Assembly: GCA_023101885.1 (NCBI GenBank)
Contig: JALPQD010000412.1
Location: 1,868,534 to 1,932,533 of the forward strand
Length of the DNA: 64,000 nucleotides
Reading direction: 5' to 3'
Source: Typhlomys cinereus
Lineage: Eukaryota > Chordata > Mammalia > Rodentia > Platacanthomyidae
The notes below the pieces were generated by a model, which saw only the letters and a list, made by a program, of their open reading frames with translations, was not told the origin of the DNA and made no database searches. The first letter of the stretch is position 1. Every line of letters begins with the position of its first letter. The position numbers and the translations under genes were made by a program. Shown here in pieces: positions 12,691 to 22,805 of the stretch.

Positions 12691-13466
12691 TGTGTCCTGC
12701 ACCAAAACGTGACTTGTGAACCCAGCTGAGCAAACCATGCATGAGCTCATCAGCTGTGTCTAAGGTGGTTCTGGGGATGCAAGGAGATGGCTGGACTTCT
12801 CCTGCTGAGTGTCACCCATGTAGCCAGAGAGCAAAGTTACTGTTTGTCCTCCCTGGGTGCCTGGGAATCCTGCTCCTTCTTGCTAAGCATTCTGGGTATT
12901 TTAATATCATCTTTGAGCACACATGGATTGAGCTCTGACATAAATCTTTGTTTCTCAAGAGGGAATTTCCACAGTGAATTTTGTGCACTGGCATGTACAT
13001 GACTGGTGTGGGTGCTAGTGAAATGTCTATACTGGCCATTGATATTTATGTTTGTTCATGTCAGTTGTGAGAGGAAATGTACTCTGTGTTTCTGTGTCTC
13101 TGAAGCAGGTGTCATGTATTTATTTATTTTTTCATTTGCAGTAAGGTTGGCAGGGTCCACTGATGACTCTGTTGAGGATGACATCCTCTCTAGCAGCCTT
13201 CTTCCTGTGCCTCTCTGTCATCTTCCCAGGAATCCTTGCAGCACGAAGAGATTCTCCTCATACACGACCTTAACATTTTGTCCTCTACTCCAACTTTTGT
13301 GGAGTCCCAATTGTTTATCCAACAGTAAGACCTTGATATATAGGGAAAAGGGAACTGCTCTTGCTCTGATCATAAGAGCTCTGCAAACCTGTATTTCTGA
13401 CCTGATTCCCTCCCCTGTCCCTTCTTTCTCTGCAGTGTCTTTCTTTTCCACCATATTGCCTTATAA

Positions 13467-13530
13467 CTTGATTTTTGCTCTGAGCTGAGCTCAGGGCCAG
13501 CAAGGCTGTGTTGAGGAGGACCACCAGCAT
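13467..13530 (-). pseudogene. PRP-like unit I, exon 1 (signal peptide)
   Basis: ATG at 13528-13530 on the minus strand opens MLVVLLNTALLALSSAQ followed by SKNQ. This is the hallmark PRP/PRR4 secretion signal with cleavage expected near Gln17 (family knowledge). The preceding actcaggagct..cagagcctcctccaag 5' UTR is shared with unit II. To join exon 2 in frame the exon must end at the G of 13467, but the next bases are TT and not GT. The only nearby GT is one base earlier and would shift the frame. A TATA-like TTAAAAG present upstream in unit II is missing here. Probably a dead exon, but the signal itself is intact. Confidence 0.75.
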
Positions 13531-13874
13531 CTTGGAGGAGGCTCTGGGGAGCTCCTGAGTCTGTACTGTGGTAAGAAATAGTGGGACAATGGATCCTTTG
13601 AGCCCAGAGCGGGTGATCTTGTATCCAGTACACCAGTGTGCCTTTCCCCACTACTCCTCTTTGGGACTGGAGCCCAGCAGGATGGGGTGAGGAGTAGGCT
13701 ATCAGCGTGTCATTTTGAAAAGGTCTGTCATGTGAGTTGGGCATTGTTGTTAGAGGAACACAGTACAGGCAGTGAGAATGGACAGTGGAATTGAATTTCC
13801 ATCATTACTTTGAGGTGGGTCTCACTGACAATACTGTATGAAATAATGGGTGTTCTTCATCTGTGTTTGGGTGT

Positions 13875-14136
13875 GGGAAATGGTTCAGGGGTTTAGCCTC
13901 TGCTTTGCAGGCGGAAGGTCCCGAGTTCGGATCCTAGACCCCATGTATAGACGCCGGGCGGAAGCGGGGGCGGCCTGCGTTTCTGATCCTGGTAGGGCGG
14001 AGCCTGTGAATCCCAGGGCAGAGTAAACAAGGAGGAGATGGAGGCGTCCATGGTGGTTCCCGAATTCCCCCGTGGTTCTACACACATACACACACACGAG
14101 CACACACACACAATTGAATAAAAAAAAAAAAAAAAG
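13875..14136 (+). repeat. tRNA-headed SINE, plus strand
   Basis: Head with A-box-like tggttcagggg and B-box gagttcggatcc, a body shared with the other copies (gtagggcggagcctgtgaat), then a CA-rich stretch and an aataaa plus A15 tail. The matching site in unit II (about 40860) lacks it, so it inserted after the unit I/II duplication. Confidence 0.88.
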
Positions 14137-16030
14137 AAGTGGTGGTGCTGATATTGTTGTCTGTACTGTGCATGGAGAACATTGCAATCTGTCATGATAT
14201 AAATCCGTGTAAATATGATATTACCTAATATTTTACTGAAGTTACTGTGCTATGAGCTAATTTCTGAACAAATCTCTCATGGATTAAGACCCCACATTGA
14301 CACACAGCAACACAAGTTTGGCCCTCAGTCTGCTTAGGCCCACAGAGCTTGTCTCAGCCTCAAGAGATCTGGTCCTGACTAGAGATTACTAGGTGATAAT
14401 GATTAGGTGGACTAATACCTTTTGTTCTTACTAATAATATCTTTAGAGTTGTTAAAGTAAATGTGGGCAATGACTATAATTTGATTTCTGTATACAGCAT
14501 AGTTTTCATAGTTTTTAGAATTAATCTAAAATTAATGTGCTCTATGTCTATGAAACAGGACCTTCCGCCTGTCTATTCTCCCCTCCCCCCTTTCCAGGTG
14601 ATCCATGGTACTGAGATTGGCTGTTCTTTTTTCCAGGAAAGCATTTCACTTATTGCTACAAATTATTTTGACCTCAATTATACATGTGATTAAACTGGCT
14701 TAATACAATGTCAAATTCTGTATGATATCACATCTCTGCACTCCTTCCCAGACAGCTCCTATGCAGTTCTCCCAGGTCAGTCCTCAGCAGACAAGGTTTT
14801 CTCTACCGTGTTGATCCGTATTATTCTCCACTCACCTTGTGAAACTGATTTTTATGCTACTTGTTCTGATCTGGTATACTGCTTATTTTCCTCTTGTGTT
14901 CCATTTATTTTGGAAGAATGTTTTCATGCTACCTTTTTTTCGTCATTGAGTTTACAACACAGGTAGCATGGTATACCTGCCTTTTCCCTCAGCTACCTTT
15001 TTTTTTCATTAAGTTTAGAGCACATTGTAGCATGAAATGGTGTTTCCAAGAAGTACCCTTTGGGAACACAGACTGGTAGTTATCTTTTCTCACCTGTCTA
15101 TAATCTATTCTATTTAGCAGTCCTTGGTCATGCTTTCATTTACAGACTGAAATTAATCAGTGTGATGAGCTGCTTCTTATCATTCTAGAAAATTCCCTGG
15201 CATTGAACTTAGTTAAATATCATGAAATGCAAGAGTTATTTGATTGCAGGTGAGTCACGAAGGATCCTATGGATGGGAATCCTAAAGAAAAACCCTTTGG
15301 GGGTTCTCCTTTGAGAGTATACGCTGGCCCTTTCTAAAGAGGTACAGAGACTTAACAACTGAATCTGCCACAGGTACTATGGCCCAAGGATGATGGGTGT
15401 TTTCCCTGTGTAACCATGGATGTGTTCAGAAGTGAGATGGATTTTTACTTGACACTTCTTCTCTGGTTATGTGTAAAGCTAGACGGAGCTCCCTGCACTT
15501 ATGGGCCTTGTACAGTACAGAGGACATGTGTCCAGACCTGCCAGTTGCTTATACTTTTTTCTTGGTTGCCTCTGGTTTCCCTGGGAGGAAATCTGACATG
15601 CAGGGGTCAGCTTTGGGTTTAAGGTGTGGGGATGGAAGAGAGAAGGAGCAGAGTGGAGGACAAGTTGTTCCCCGTGGAAGCTGCAGTCCTGTGGAGGTCA
15701 GCCTTGACCTTGGCCTGGAGGGTCCTGAAGGAGCAGCAGATTCTGCCAGATGTCACTCGCTCCAGCCCTTTCCTTGACCCTCCTCACTATCAGCAATGAG
15801 TGACAAGATTAATGTATCATGAAAAGAAAATACCATTTTTGAACTCACCAGACACAACCAAAACAGATTTTATGGGAATCCCGAAGAGAGCTTGTGAAGG
15901 AGGAAGTGTGGAGTGTGTCTTAAAGCAGCTGCAGGTCTTCATCAGGCCCTGAGTGAGTTTTTGTTTTGCCTTATTTTTAAGGACTTTTTCAGATGGCACA
16001 CACAGTGATGGGCATCACGATTCTTCGCAC
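14137..16030 (-). other. Unit I PRP-like upstream flank
   Basis: No coding gene is recognised. Aligns almost end to end with 40870-42720, the sequence upstream of the unit II exon 1, and so marks the extent of the duplicated unit. Contains two short frames conserved between units (15416-15622 plus strand, 15817-15999 minus strand) whose differences are mostly amino-acid changing, which argues against constraint. Confidence 0.6.
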
Positions 16031-16324
16031 ATTAGTGTCATTTTCTTTACTCCCATGCACCCATCAACACCCTGCCTTTTCCCTCAGCACTGTTCCTTGT
16101 CCCTTCCTCCCTCATATACCTCCCCCAGTACTGTGTTTTATATCTTTTCTAATCTACATCCATGCCTGAGACGAAATTGGTGCTATTTGCTTTTCTGAGA
16201 CTGGATTATTTTATTAAATATGATGGTCCCTAAAGATGTCCATTCTACAAGTGGCACAATCCTAATTCCTTTTTAATTATCCTTCAACATAGAAAACAGT
16301 TTACACTGTTATATACTCAATCAT

Positions 16325-17650
16325 GTATCACTGAATTTTACCTATATACATCCCTGCCATTTTCCTCCTTTGCTAATCCTCTTCTGGCAACTATTCTGTT
16401 TTATGCTTTCATCTATCTCTCTCTCTTTCTCTCTCTCTTTTTCTGTCTCTGTGATATCTCGCTAATATATTATATATATATATTTGAATAGTCCACATTT
16501 CAGAGAAAATGTGAAAATGTCATTCCTTACTTCCATTTCTGTCTCCTGTTTATTCTCTACCTTTAATCCTTTTCCCCATAGTTCCATACTACTACTGCTT
16601 TCATAGCATATATATGTGTGCATATAGATAGACAGATAGATGACAGATATTCCATCTCTGAGGAAAAAAATTATTCCTTAATTTTATATAGTTCCTTAAA
16701 AATGTTATTTGTTGTCCTCGTTATTGCTGTCTTGGATACCTCCCAGTGGGCTATCCTATATGAGATATGAAGCCTTGGAATTGGTGATCTTGAGGAGAGA
16801 CACACTTTGATTCTTGATTTTTGTCTGTTTTTCCTGTGTGATATTGGCATCTGTTATTAGGTTGTCAAACTTCTTTTCTTTGATTCATGGTGTTATCTTG
16901 GTTATGTTTACCGCCTATGTTAGGATTTGTATTTGCATATACTGCTTTTATTTGTATTTGTATTTGCACATACTGCTTTTATTTATTTATTTATCCCCAA
17001 TCATACAAGCTCAATAGTTAAATATCACTGAATGTATCACTGAATTTTACTTATATACATCCCTGCCATTTTCCTCCATTGTAATCCTTCTGGCAACTAT
17101 TCTGTTTTATGCTTTCATGTCTCTTTCTCTCTGTTTCTTTCTCTCTAATATCTTGCTAATGTATTATGTATATTTATATAGTCCACATGTGACAGAAAAT
17201 GTGAAAATGTTATTCCTTACTTCCATTTCTGTCTCTTGTTTATTCTCCAACTTTAATCCCTTTCCCCATAGTTCCATACTATTATTGCTTTCATAGCATA
17301 TATATGTGTGCATATAGATAGAGAGATGACAGATATTCCATCTCTGAGGAAAAAATTTTTCCTAAATTTTATATATTTCCTTAAAAATTTTATTCGTTGT
17401 TCTGGTTATTGCTGTCTTGGATACCTCCAGTGGGCTATCCTATGTGAGATATGAAGCCTTGGAATTGGCCAATCTGGAGGACAGACATACTTTCTTGGAT
17501 TTTGATTCTTTTCTGTATTTCCTGTGTGATGTTGGTATCTGTTATTAGGTTGTCACTTCTTTTCTTTGATTTATGTGTTATCTTGTTTATGTCTACAGCC
17601 TGAGTTAGGATTTGTATTTGCATATACTGCATTTATTTATTTATTTATTT
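16325..17650. repeat. Tandem duplication of about 0.7 kb
   Basis: 16325-16990 and 17028-17650 share the same order of phrases: tatcactgaattttac, ctggcaactattctgtttt, gtccacat, ccatctctgagg and ggatttgtatttgcatatactgc. They differ by roughly a tenth of positions and small indels. The preceding 16031-16320 looks like old antisense L1 tail. No coding signal. Confidence 0.7.
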
Positions 17651-17672
17651 ATTTATGTATTTATTTATTTAT
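17632..17672. repeat. (TTTA)n microsatellite
   Basis: About ten TTTA units at the antisense tail end of the following minus-strand L1 fragment; probably grew from its A-rich tail. Confidence 0.85.
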
Positions 17673-19187
17673 CCCACATACAAGTCAATAGGTACCTCAA
17701 TCCTCTCCTTCCTTCCACCCCTCCCCAGTCCCCCTTCCACCCTCTCCTCTCTCTTCCTTTAACCCCCTTCCTTCCCTTCTCCCAATGCCTCCCCTTTCCT
17801 CTCTCCCATCTCATGGAGGATCCTGTTGTGTCACTGCCAAATTTCCCTCTGAGTTCTCTACTCTAGTGAGGTGTAAGGACTCAGTGGCATAGCCCAGATC
17901 CCTTCTTTGGGCTCCCCGTTAGTATGGGAACATGTTATGACTGTTAATCCCTTGCATCTAAGGACCTACTGCCTGTGATCCATGCTAGTTTTGGGGGTTG
18001 TTGACATGTCAGTCATTGTGCAGGTCATGCAAAGTCTGATTATGGCTACTGTGGCCCTAACTTGTATGGAGTGTCTTGCATATTGTTGGTCCTCCCCATC
18101 TTTAGGCTCTTACAATCTGGCCACCATCATTTCCACAAGTTTCCCTGAGATTTAGGATGGAGAGAGATTTGGTTGGTCTGGTTCTAGTTGATCAATGTAG
18201 GGTCTCTGGTGTTCTGAATTATGGTTTGTTGTTGTTTTTCAGTAGTGCTGTTCCTTCACGGCCCTTGCCTCCATCCTGATTGGTATCAGAGGTCACCTCC
18301 TAACCAAACATAATAGTCTGTGTAAATGAAGATTTTATTATAAGAGGAGATTCAAAGGTAGATGGAATAGGAGTAGGACACTGCAGTGAGGGAGAGGTCA
18401 GTGTCCCATTTGCCACCTCTCTGCCAGTGCTTATACCCTCCTTGATTGGTGAATCAATCCTCTTCATTCACAAGTGACCAGGAAGGAAAGTGAAAGTGAG
18501 CTTCACCAGATATCTAGCTACTTACCTGCAGTACTTGATGATGATGGGAGGGACCCTCCTTCCCCTTCCCTCCTGTTTATAATCTTTGTGATTTCTCTAG
18601 GTATTACAGAGATTTGTCTTCGAATATGTCATTAAGTGGGTTTGGAACTAGGATCCACCTATTAAAGAGTATATATGGTGTCTAATATTCTGTGTCTGGG
18701 ATACTTCACTCAATATAATTTTTTCTAAATCCATCCATTTCCTAGCAAATTTCATTAATTTATCTTTTTTGATGGCTGAGTTGTATTCCATTGTATACAT
18801 GTACCACATTTTCCTTATCTACTGTTGGACATTTGGGTTGATTCCATGACATTTCTACTGTAAATAGTGCTGCTATGAACATGGTTGTTCTTGTGTTATT
18901 GTAGTGAATTTTTGCTTTATGGGGCATTATTACCATAAGTAGTATAGCAGGGTCCTATGGTATTCAATATTTAACTTTTTTAAAAATCACTAAACTGATT
19001 GCCAGAGTGGTTATATAAGCCTGCATTCCCACCGGAAGTTAAGGAAAGTGACCTTCTCCCCAAATCCCATCCAGCATTTGGTATTGTTTGTATTGTGGAT
19101 TTTTGCCATCCTGAAGAGGATAAGATGATATCTCAGGAAAGTTTGATTTGCATTTCCCTGATGCCTAACGATGTGGAGCATTTAACT
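17673..19187 (-). mobile_element. L1 3' end, minus strand, 5'-truncated
   Basis: Plus-strand text begins with the reversed L1 tail, a C-rich tract (17700-17800) and reversed 3' UTR, then reversed ORF2 end (the YTMEYYSAIK-type region near 18770 and the reversed loop region to 19187). All frames are broken. Confidence 0.85.
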
Positions 19188-19715
19188 TCAGAGACTCTAT
19201 ATCAACCACCTAGAACTAGGCCAGCCTAATCTCTCCCCATCCTGAAGCTCAGGGAAATTTGCAGAAGAGGGGGCAGTAAGAGTCTAAGAGCACAAGGATG
19301 GGAGGAGCAATGATATGCAAGTTAGGGCTGAAGCAATCATAATTGGACTTTGCATGCCCTGCACAATGTCCAACACACTATTAACCCCACAAAGTCTAGC
19401 ATTTGCTAAAAGCACCAAGATCCTTGGAGGCAAGGGATTGACAGCCAAAATAGTGTTCCTATGCTTAAGGGGAACACAGGAAAGGGTTCAGGGAAATGCC
19501 ACTGGGTCCTTGTATGTCATCAGAGAGGATGACCCAGAAGACAGTCAGGCATGCACATTAAAGGATTCTCCGGGGATTGGGGGAAGGGAGGCACTGGGGG
19601 GGTGGGGAGGGAAGGGTGAGGGGAGGGTGAGCAGATGGGTGGGGGGAGGAGAAGGGAGGGAGGGAACCGGTGTAACTACTAAGTTTGTATGAGCGGAGAT
19701 AATAATAAAAAAAAG
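19188..19715 (+). mobile_element. L1 3' UTR fragment, plus strand
   Basis: Sense L1 3' UTR from acttcagagactctatatcaacc to the end phrase tttgtatgagcgga and an aataataaaaaaaa tail. It abuts the inverted fragment head to head and replaces the sequence where exon 3 of the orphan PRP-like copy would be expected. Confidence 0.85.
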
Positions 19716-19816
19716 ATATTTGTTAGACAACCACTCACTCCTCGAAACACAGATAGGAGGCCCCTGCAGGACAAACAACTGGACAAAGCTGGAGGACTTC
19801 GGCTCAGGGGCTTTAC

Positions 19817-19852
19817 CTGCTGCTGCTGTGTTAGAGTCTCTACTGGTGACCT
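19817..19852 (-). pseudogene. Orphan PRP-like exon 2
   Basis: On the minus strand tttgcttcctag, 36 nt, then gtaaagccc: good acceptor and donor. Reads EVTSRDSNTAAA in the shared phase with no stop. Its exon 3 and exon 4 side is replaced by L1 (17673-19715), and its intron 1 side is interrupted by the 7.2-kb L1 at 20399-27608 and then loses homology near 27880, so no exon 1 belongs to it. Confidence 0.65.
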
Positions 19853-20382
19853 CTAGGAAGCAAAGCACAGGATGAGTGAAGAGTTAAACAAGCTGCACTT
19901 CAGAGCTCGCGAGTGTCCTTCAGCAAACATGACTTCTGAACCCAGCTGAGCAAACCACACATCATCTCATCAACTGGCCTGTAATGTGGTCATGGGAAGT
20001 TAAGCAGATGCACAAAAGTGGCAGGATTTCCCTATGCTGAGTGTCACCACCTGCCATATATAGAAAAATTACAACTTGCGCTCCCTGGATTCCTAGGAAA
20101 CCTACTGCTCCTTTTTGTTAAGTATCATAGGAACTTTATGTCACACTTGAGCCTAACACAGATGGGGCACAGATGTTGGTATTTCTCCATGTAGAATGAG
20201 ACATTGTAATACAGTCCAGTTTCATTGCATCTGCAGAAGCTTCGATGTTTTTCTCTCAGCTTTCTGCCCTGTATCCCCTCTACAGTGAGACTAGCAGTTT
20301 ATAGTGAAGCATAATTAATATAACAAAATGCAATACAGTACTAAAGAACAAGCCATACAGCTACAACCATCCAGCTTTTGAC

Positions 20383-20398
20383 AAAAGCATCAAAGTAC
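20383..20398. repeat. Target-site duplication, left copy
   Basis: AAAAGCATCAAAGTAC here and again at 27609-27624, flanking the plus-strand L1. The target is PRP-like intron 1 sequence also present near 12370. Confidence 0.9.
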
Positions 20399-21645
20399 CC
20401 CCCTTTTGCACCCCAACCCGCTCTGCCGGACGGGACGCAACGCGCACGGTCCAGCCGGGCCTCAACCCCGCGCCCTAGCTGGTGAGTACCCCCCCCTGCG
20501 CACCGCCCACCAGGACCCCAGGTCGGCCCACAGGGACCCGGCTCCGACTCCCACCATCCAGCCGGAGCCGCGCGCGCGGAGCGGAGGGATGAGGAGGACC
20601 TCCCCCTGCGCCCGGGCCCCGCCCCAGCTGCGCTCGGGTTAAATAGCTCCACGCGTTGCCCCCATCCCCCCTATTGCACCCCAACCCGCTCCGCCGGTCG
20701 GGACGTGTGCTCGCGGTCCAGCCGGGCCTCAACCTCGCGCCCTAGCTGGTGAGTCCCCCCCAACCCCCCACCCCACCCCGCCGCGCGCGCACCGCCCACC
20801 AGGACCCCAGGTCGGCCCACAGGAACCCGGCTCCGACTCCCACCATCCAGCCGGAGCCGCGGGGGGGCCGAGGGACGAGGAGGACCTCCCCCTGCGCCCG
20901 GGCACCGCCCCAGCTGCCCTCGGGTTAAATAGCTCCACGCCGTCGCCCCCATCCCCCCTTTTTTTTAAAATTTTTTTTATTATTATTTATTCAACTATGC
21001 GCATGTGTGTATGTGCGCGCGCGTGTGTGTCTGTGTGTGTGTGTGTGTGTGTGTAGAACCACGGACGAATTCGTGAACCACCATGAACGCCTCCACCTCC
21101 TTCTGCCCCGGGATTCACAGGCTCCGCCCTACCAGGACCAGAAGCACAGATCACCCCCACTTCCACCTGGTGTCTATACGTGGGATCAGGGATCCGAACT
21201 CAGGACCTTCCGCCTACAAGGCGGAGGCTTAACCCCTGAGCCACCTCTCCAGCCCCCCATCCCCCCTTTTGCACCCCAACCTGCTCTGCCGGTCGGGACG
21301 CGCACGTGGGGTCCAGCCGGGCCTCAACACCGCGCCCTAGCTGGTGAATCCCCGCCCCGTGCACCACCCACCAGGACCCCAGGTCGGCCCACAGGGACCC
21401 GGCTCCGACTCCCACCATCCAGCCGGAGCCGTGCGCGCGGAGCCGAGGGACTAGGAGGACCTCCCCCTGCGCCCGGGTCCCGCCCCAGCTGCCCTCAGGT
21501 TAAATAGCTCCACACCGTCGCCCCCATCCCCCCTTTGCACCCCACCCCGCTCCACATTTCCGGAAGCGCGCGCGGTCCAGCCGGGCCTCACCCCACGACC
21601 TAGGTAAGTCTCCGCCTGCCCCGTCCACCAGGACCCCAGGCCAAA
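20399..21645 (+). promoter_or_regulatory. L1 5' UTR promoter monomers (CpG island)
   Basis: Three near-identical monomers of about 260-285 bp (from 20399, from about 20660 and from 21254) plus a partial fourth (from about 21526). Each starts gcaccccaacccgctc-like, carries gtccagccgggcctca and a splice-donor-like ctggtgagt or ctggtgaat, and ends with ggttaaatagctcc, a TATA-like box. The partial monomer ends in acctaggtaagt, a strong donor. Very CpG-dense compared with its surroundings. A SINE interrupts the array at 20963-21253. Confidence 0.8.
20963..21253 (-). repeat. tRNA-headed SINE, minus strand, inside L1 promoter
   Basis: Reverse orientation: T-rich tail and GT repeat at 20963-21055, head with clear A-box (tggctcagggg) and B-box (gagttcggatccc) near 21185-21250. 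Flanked by CCCCCATCCCCCCTTTT at 20946-20962 and 21254-21270, its TSD. It is younger than the L1 that it interrupts. Confidence 0.9.
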
Positions 21646-21685
21646 TAATTCAGTTTAGTGAAATTGAGAGATCTTAAGAGTTAAA

Positions 21686-22764
21686 ATGACAATGCCAAAG
21701 TCAAAGTGCAAATCCATGAGAAGCAACACTCAAGTAAATAAATTTCCCACTGAAGAAATTAATCCCATAATGTTAGACTCCAACAAGAACAAACCAACGG
21801 AAAAAGGCCAAGAGAGCCCCACCCAGGATAAAGAATTTCAAAATATGATCATTACCATGTTCAATACTATGAAAGAGGAAATCAGGGAGGAATTACAAAA
21901 TCGAATCAATCCCTATGAAGAGGAACACAACAGTCATCTGGAGGAGTTGAGAAAAACAGTGCAAGAAACAAAAAGTGGCATAAAGCAGTTAAAACAAACT
22001 CAAGCAGAGTTTAAAACTGAGCTAAAAGACAAGTTATCTTCAACCCAGAACGCCACAGAGAGTCTTATTAACAGAACTAACGAAGCAGAAAACAGAATTT
22101 CAGACCTTGAAGACAAAGTGGGAGTACTAACCAGCTCAATGGAAGAGGTTGTTAAAGCCAAAAAGATACTTGAGAGAAATATCCAAGAGATATGGGACAC
22201 CCTGAAAAAGCCTAACATGCGTATTCATGGAATACCAGAGCAAGAATCTCAAAATACCACTCGTGAGGAAATTTTTCAAACGATCATCAAGGAAAACTTT
22301 CCTCATCTAAAAAAAGACAGGCCCATCCATATACAAGAGGCATTGCGCACCCCAAACAGATACGACCAAAATAGAGCACGCCGCGGCAAATAATAGTTAA
22401 AACACTATACATTCAAGATAAAGAACTGGTGCTGAGAGCTTCAAGGGAGAAAAAACAAGTCACTTTTAAAGGTAAACTTATTAAGATAACAAATGACTTC
22501 TCAGTCGAAACAGTAAAAGCAAGAAGAGCTTGGAGAGACATACTTCAAGTATTGAATGAGCAAAAATGTCAACCCATGCTGATTTACCCTGCAAAACTAT
22601 CAGTCATGATTGAGGGAGAAAGAAAACTTTTCCAGCACAAAGACAACTTTAAGGGATACATGGCCACCAAACCAGGCCTTCAAAAAATGCTAGAAATGAT
22701 ACTCAAGCGTGAAGAAAAAAACAGACATATCCAGGAGAACAGAAGGCAAGTACAACATCATTAA
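21686..22764 (+). pseudogene. L1 ORF1 (RNA-binding chaperone), one frameshift
   Basis: Encodes the L1 ORF1 protein, which coats L1 RNA. Starts MTMPKSKCKS. Residues about 60-160 form a coiled coil rich in Glu/Lys heptads. The RNA-recognition domain follows (QEIWDTLKKPNMRIHGIPE), then the C-terminal domain (RASREKKQVTFKG, LIYPAKLSV). At about 22373 one A is missing compared with the copy at 31928 (agcacgcc against agagcacgcc context), ending the first frame at 22393; the rest continues in another frame to the TAA at 22762. Length about 359 codons, as expected for ORF1. The lesion is a single-base indel, so a sequencing error is possible. Confidence 0.85.
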
Positions 22765-22805
22765 AAACGAAGCAATATACTTATAAAAGCTACTAAACAT
22801 AATAA

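Noticed and set aside
13893..14195. 100-codon minus frames
   Set aside because: Antisense of the SINE and its tail.
20406..20952. Several Pro/Arg-rich frames on both strands of the CpG island
   Set aside because: Translations of GC-rich L1 promoter monomers; frames repeat with the monomer and are not PRP repeats despite the proline content.
22000..22218. Repeated 72-codon antisense frames in several L1 ORF1 copies
   Set aside because: Antisense shadow of the ORF1 coiled coil, recurring because the L1s are homologous.
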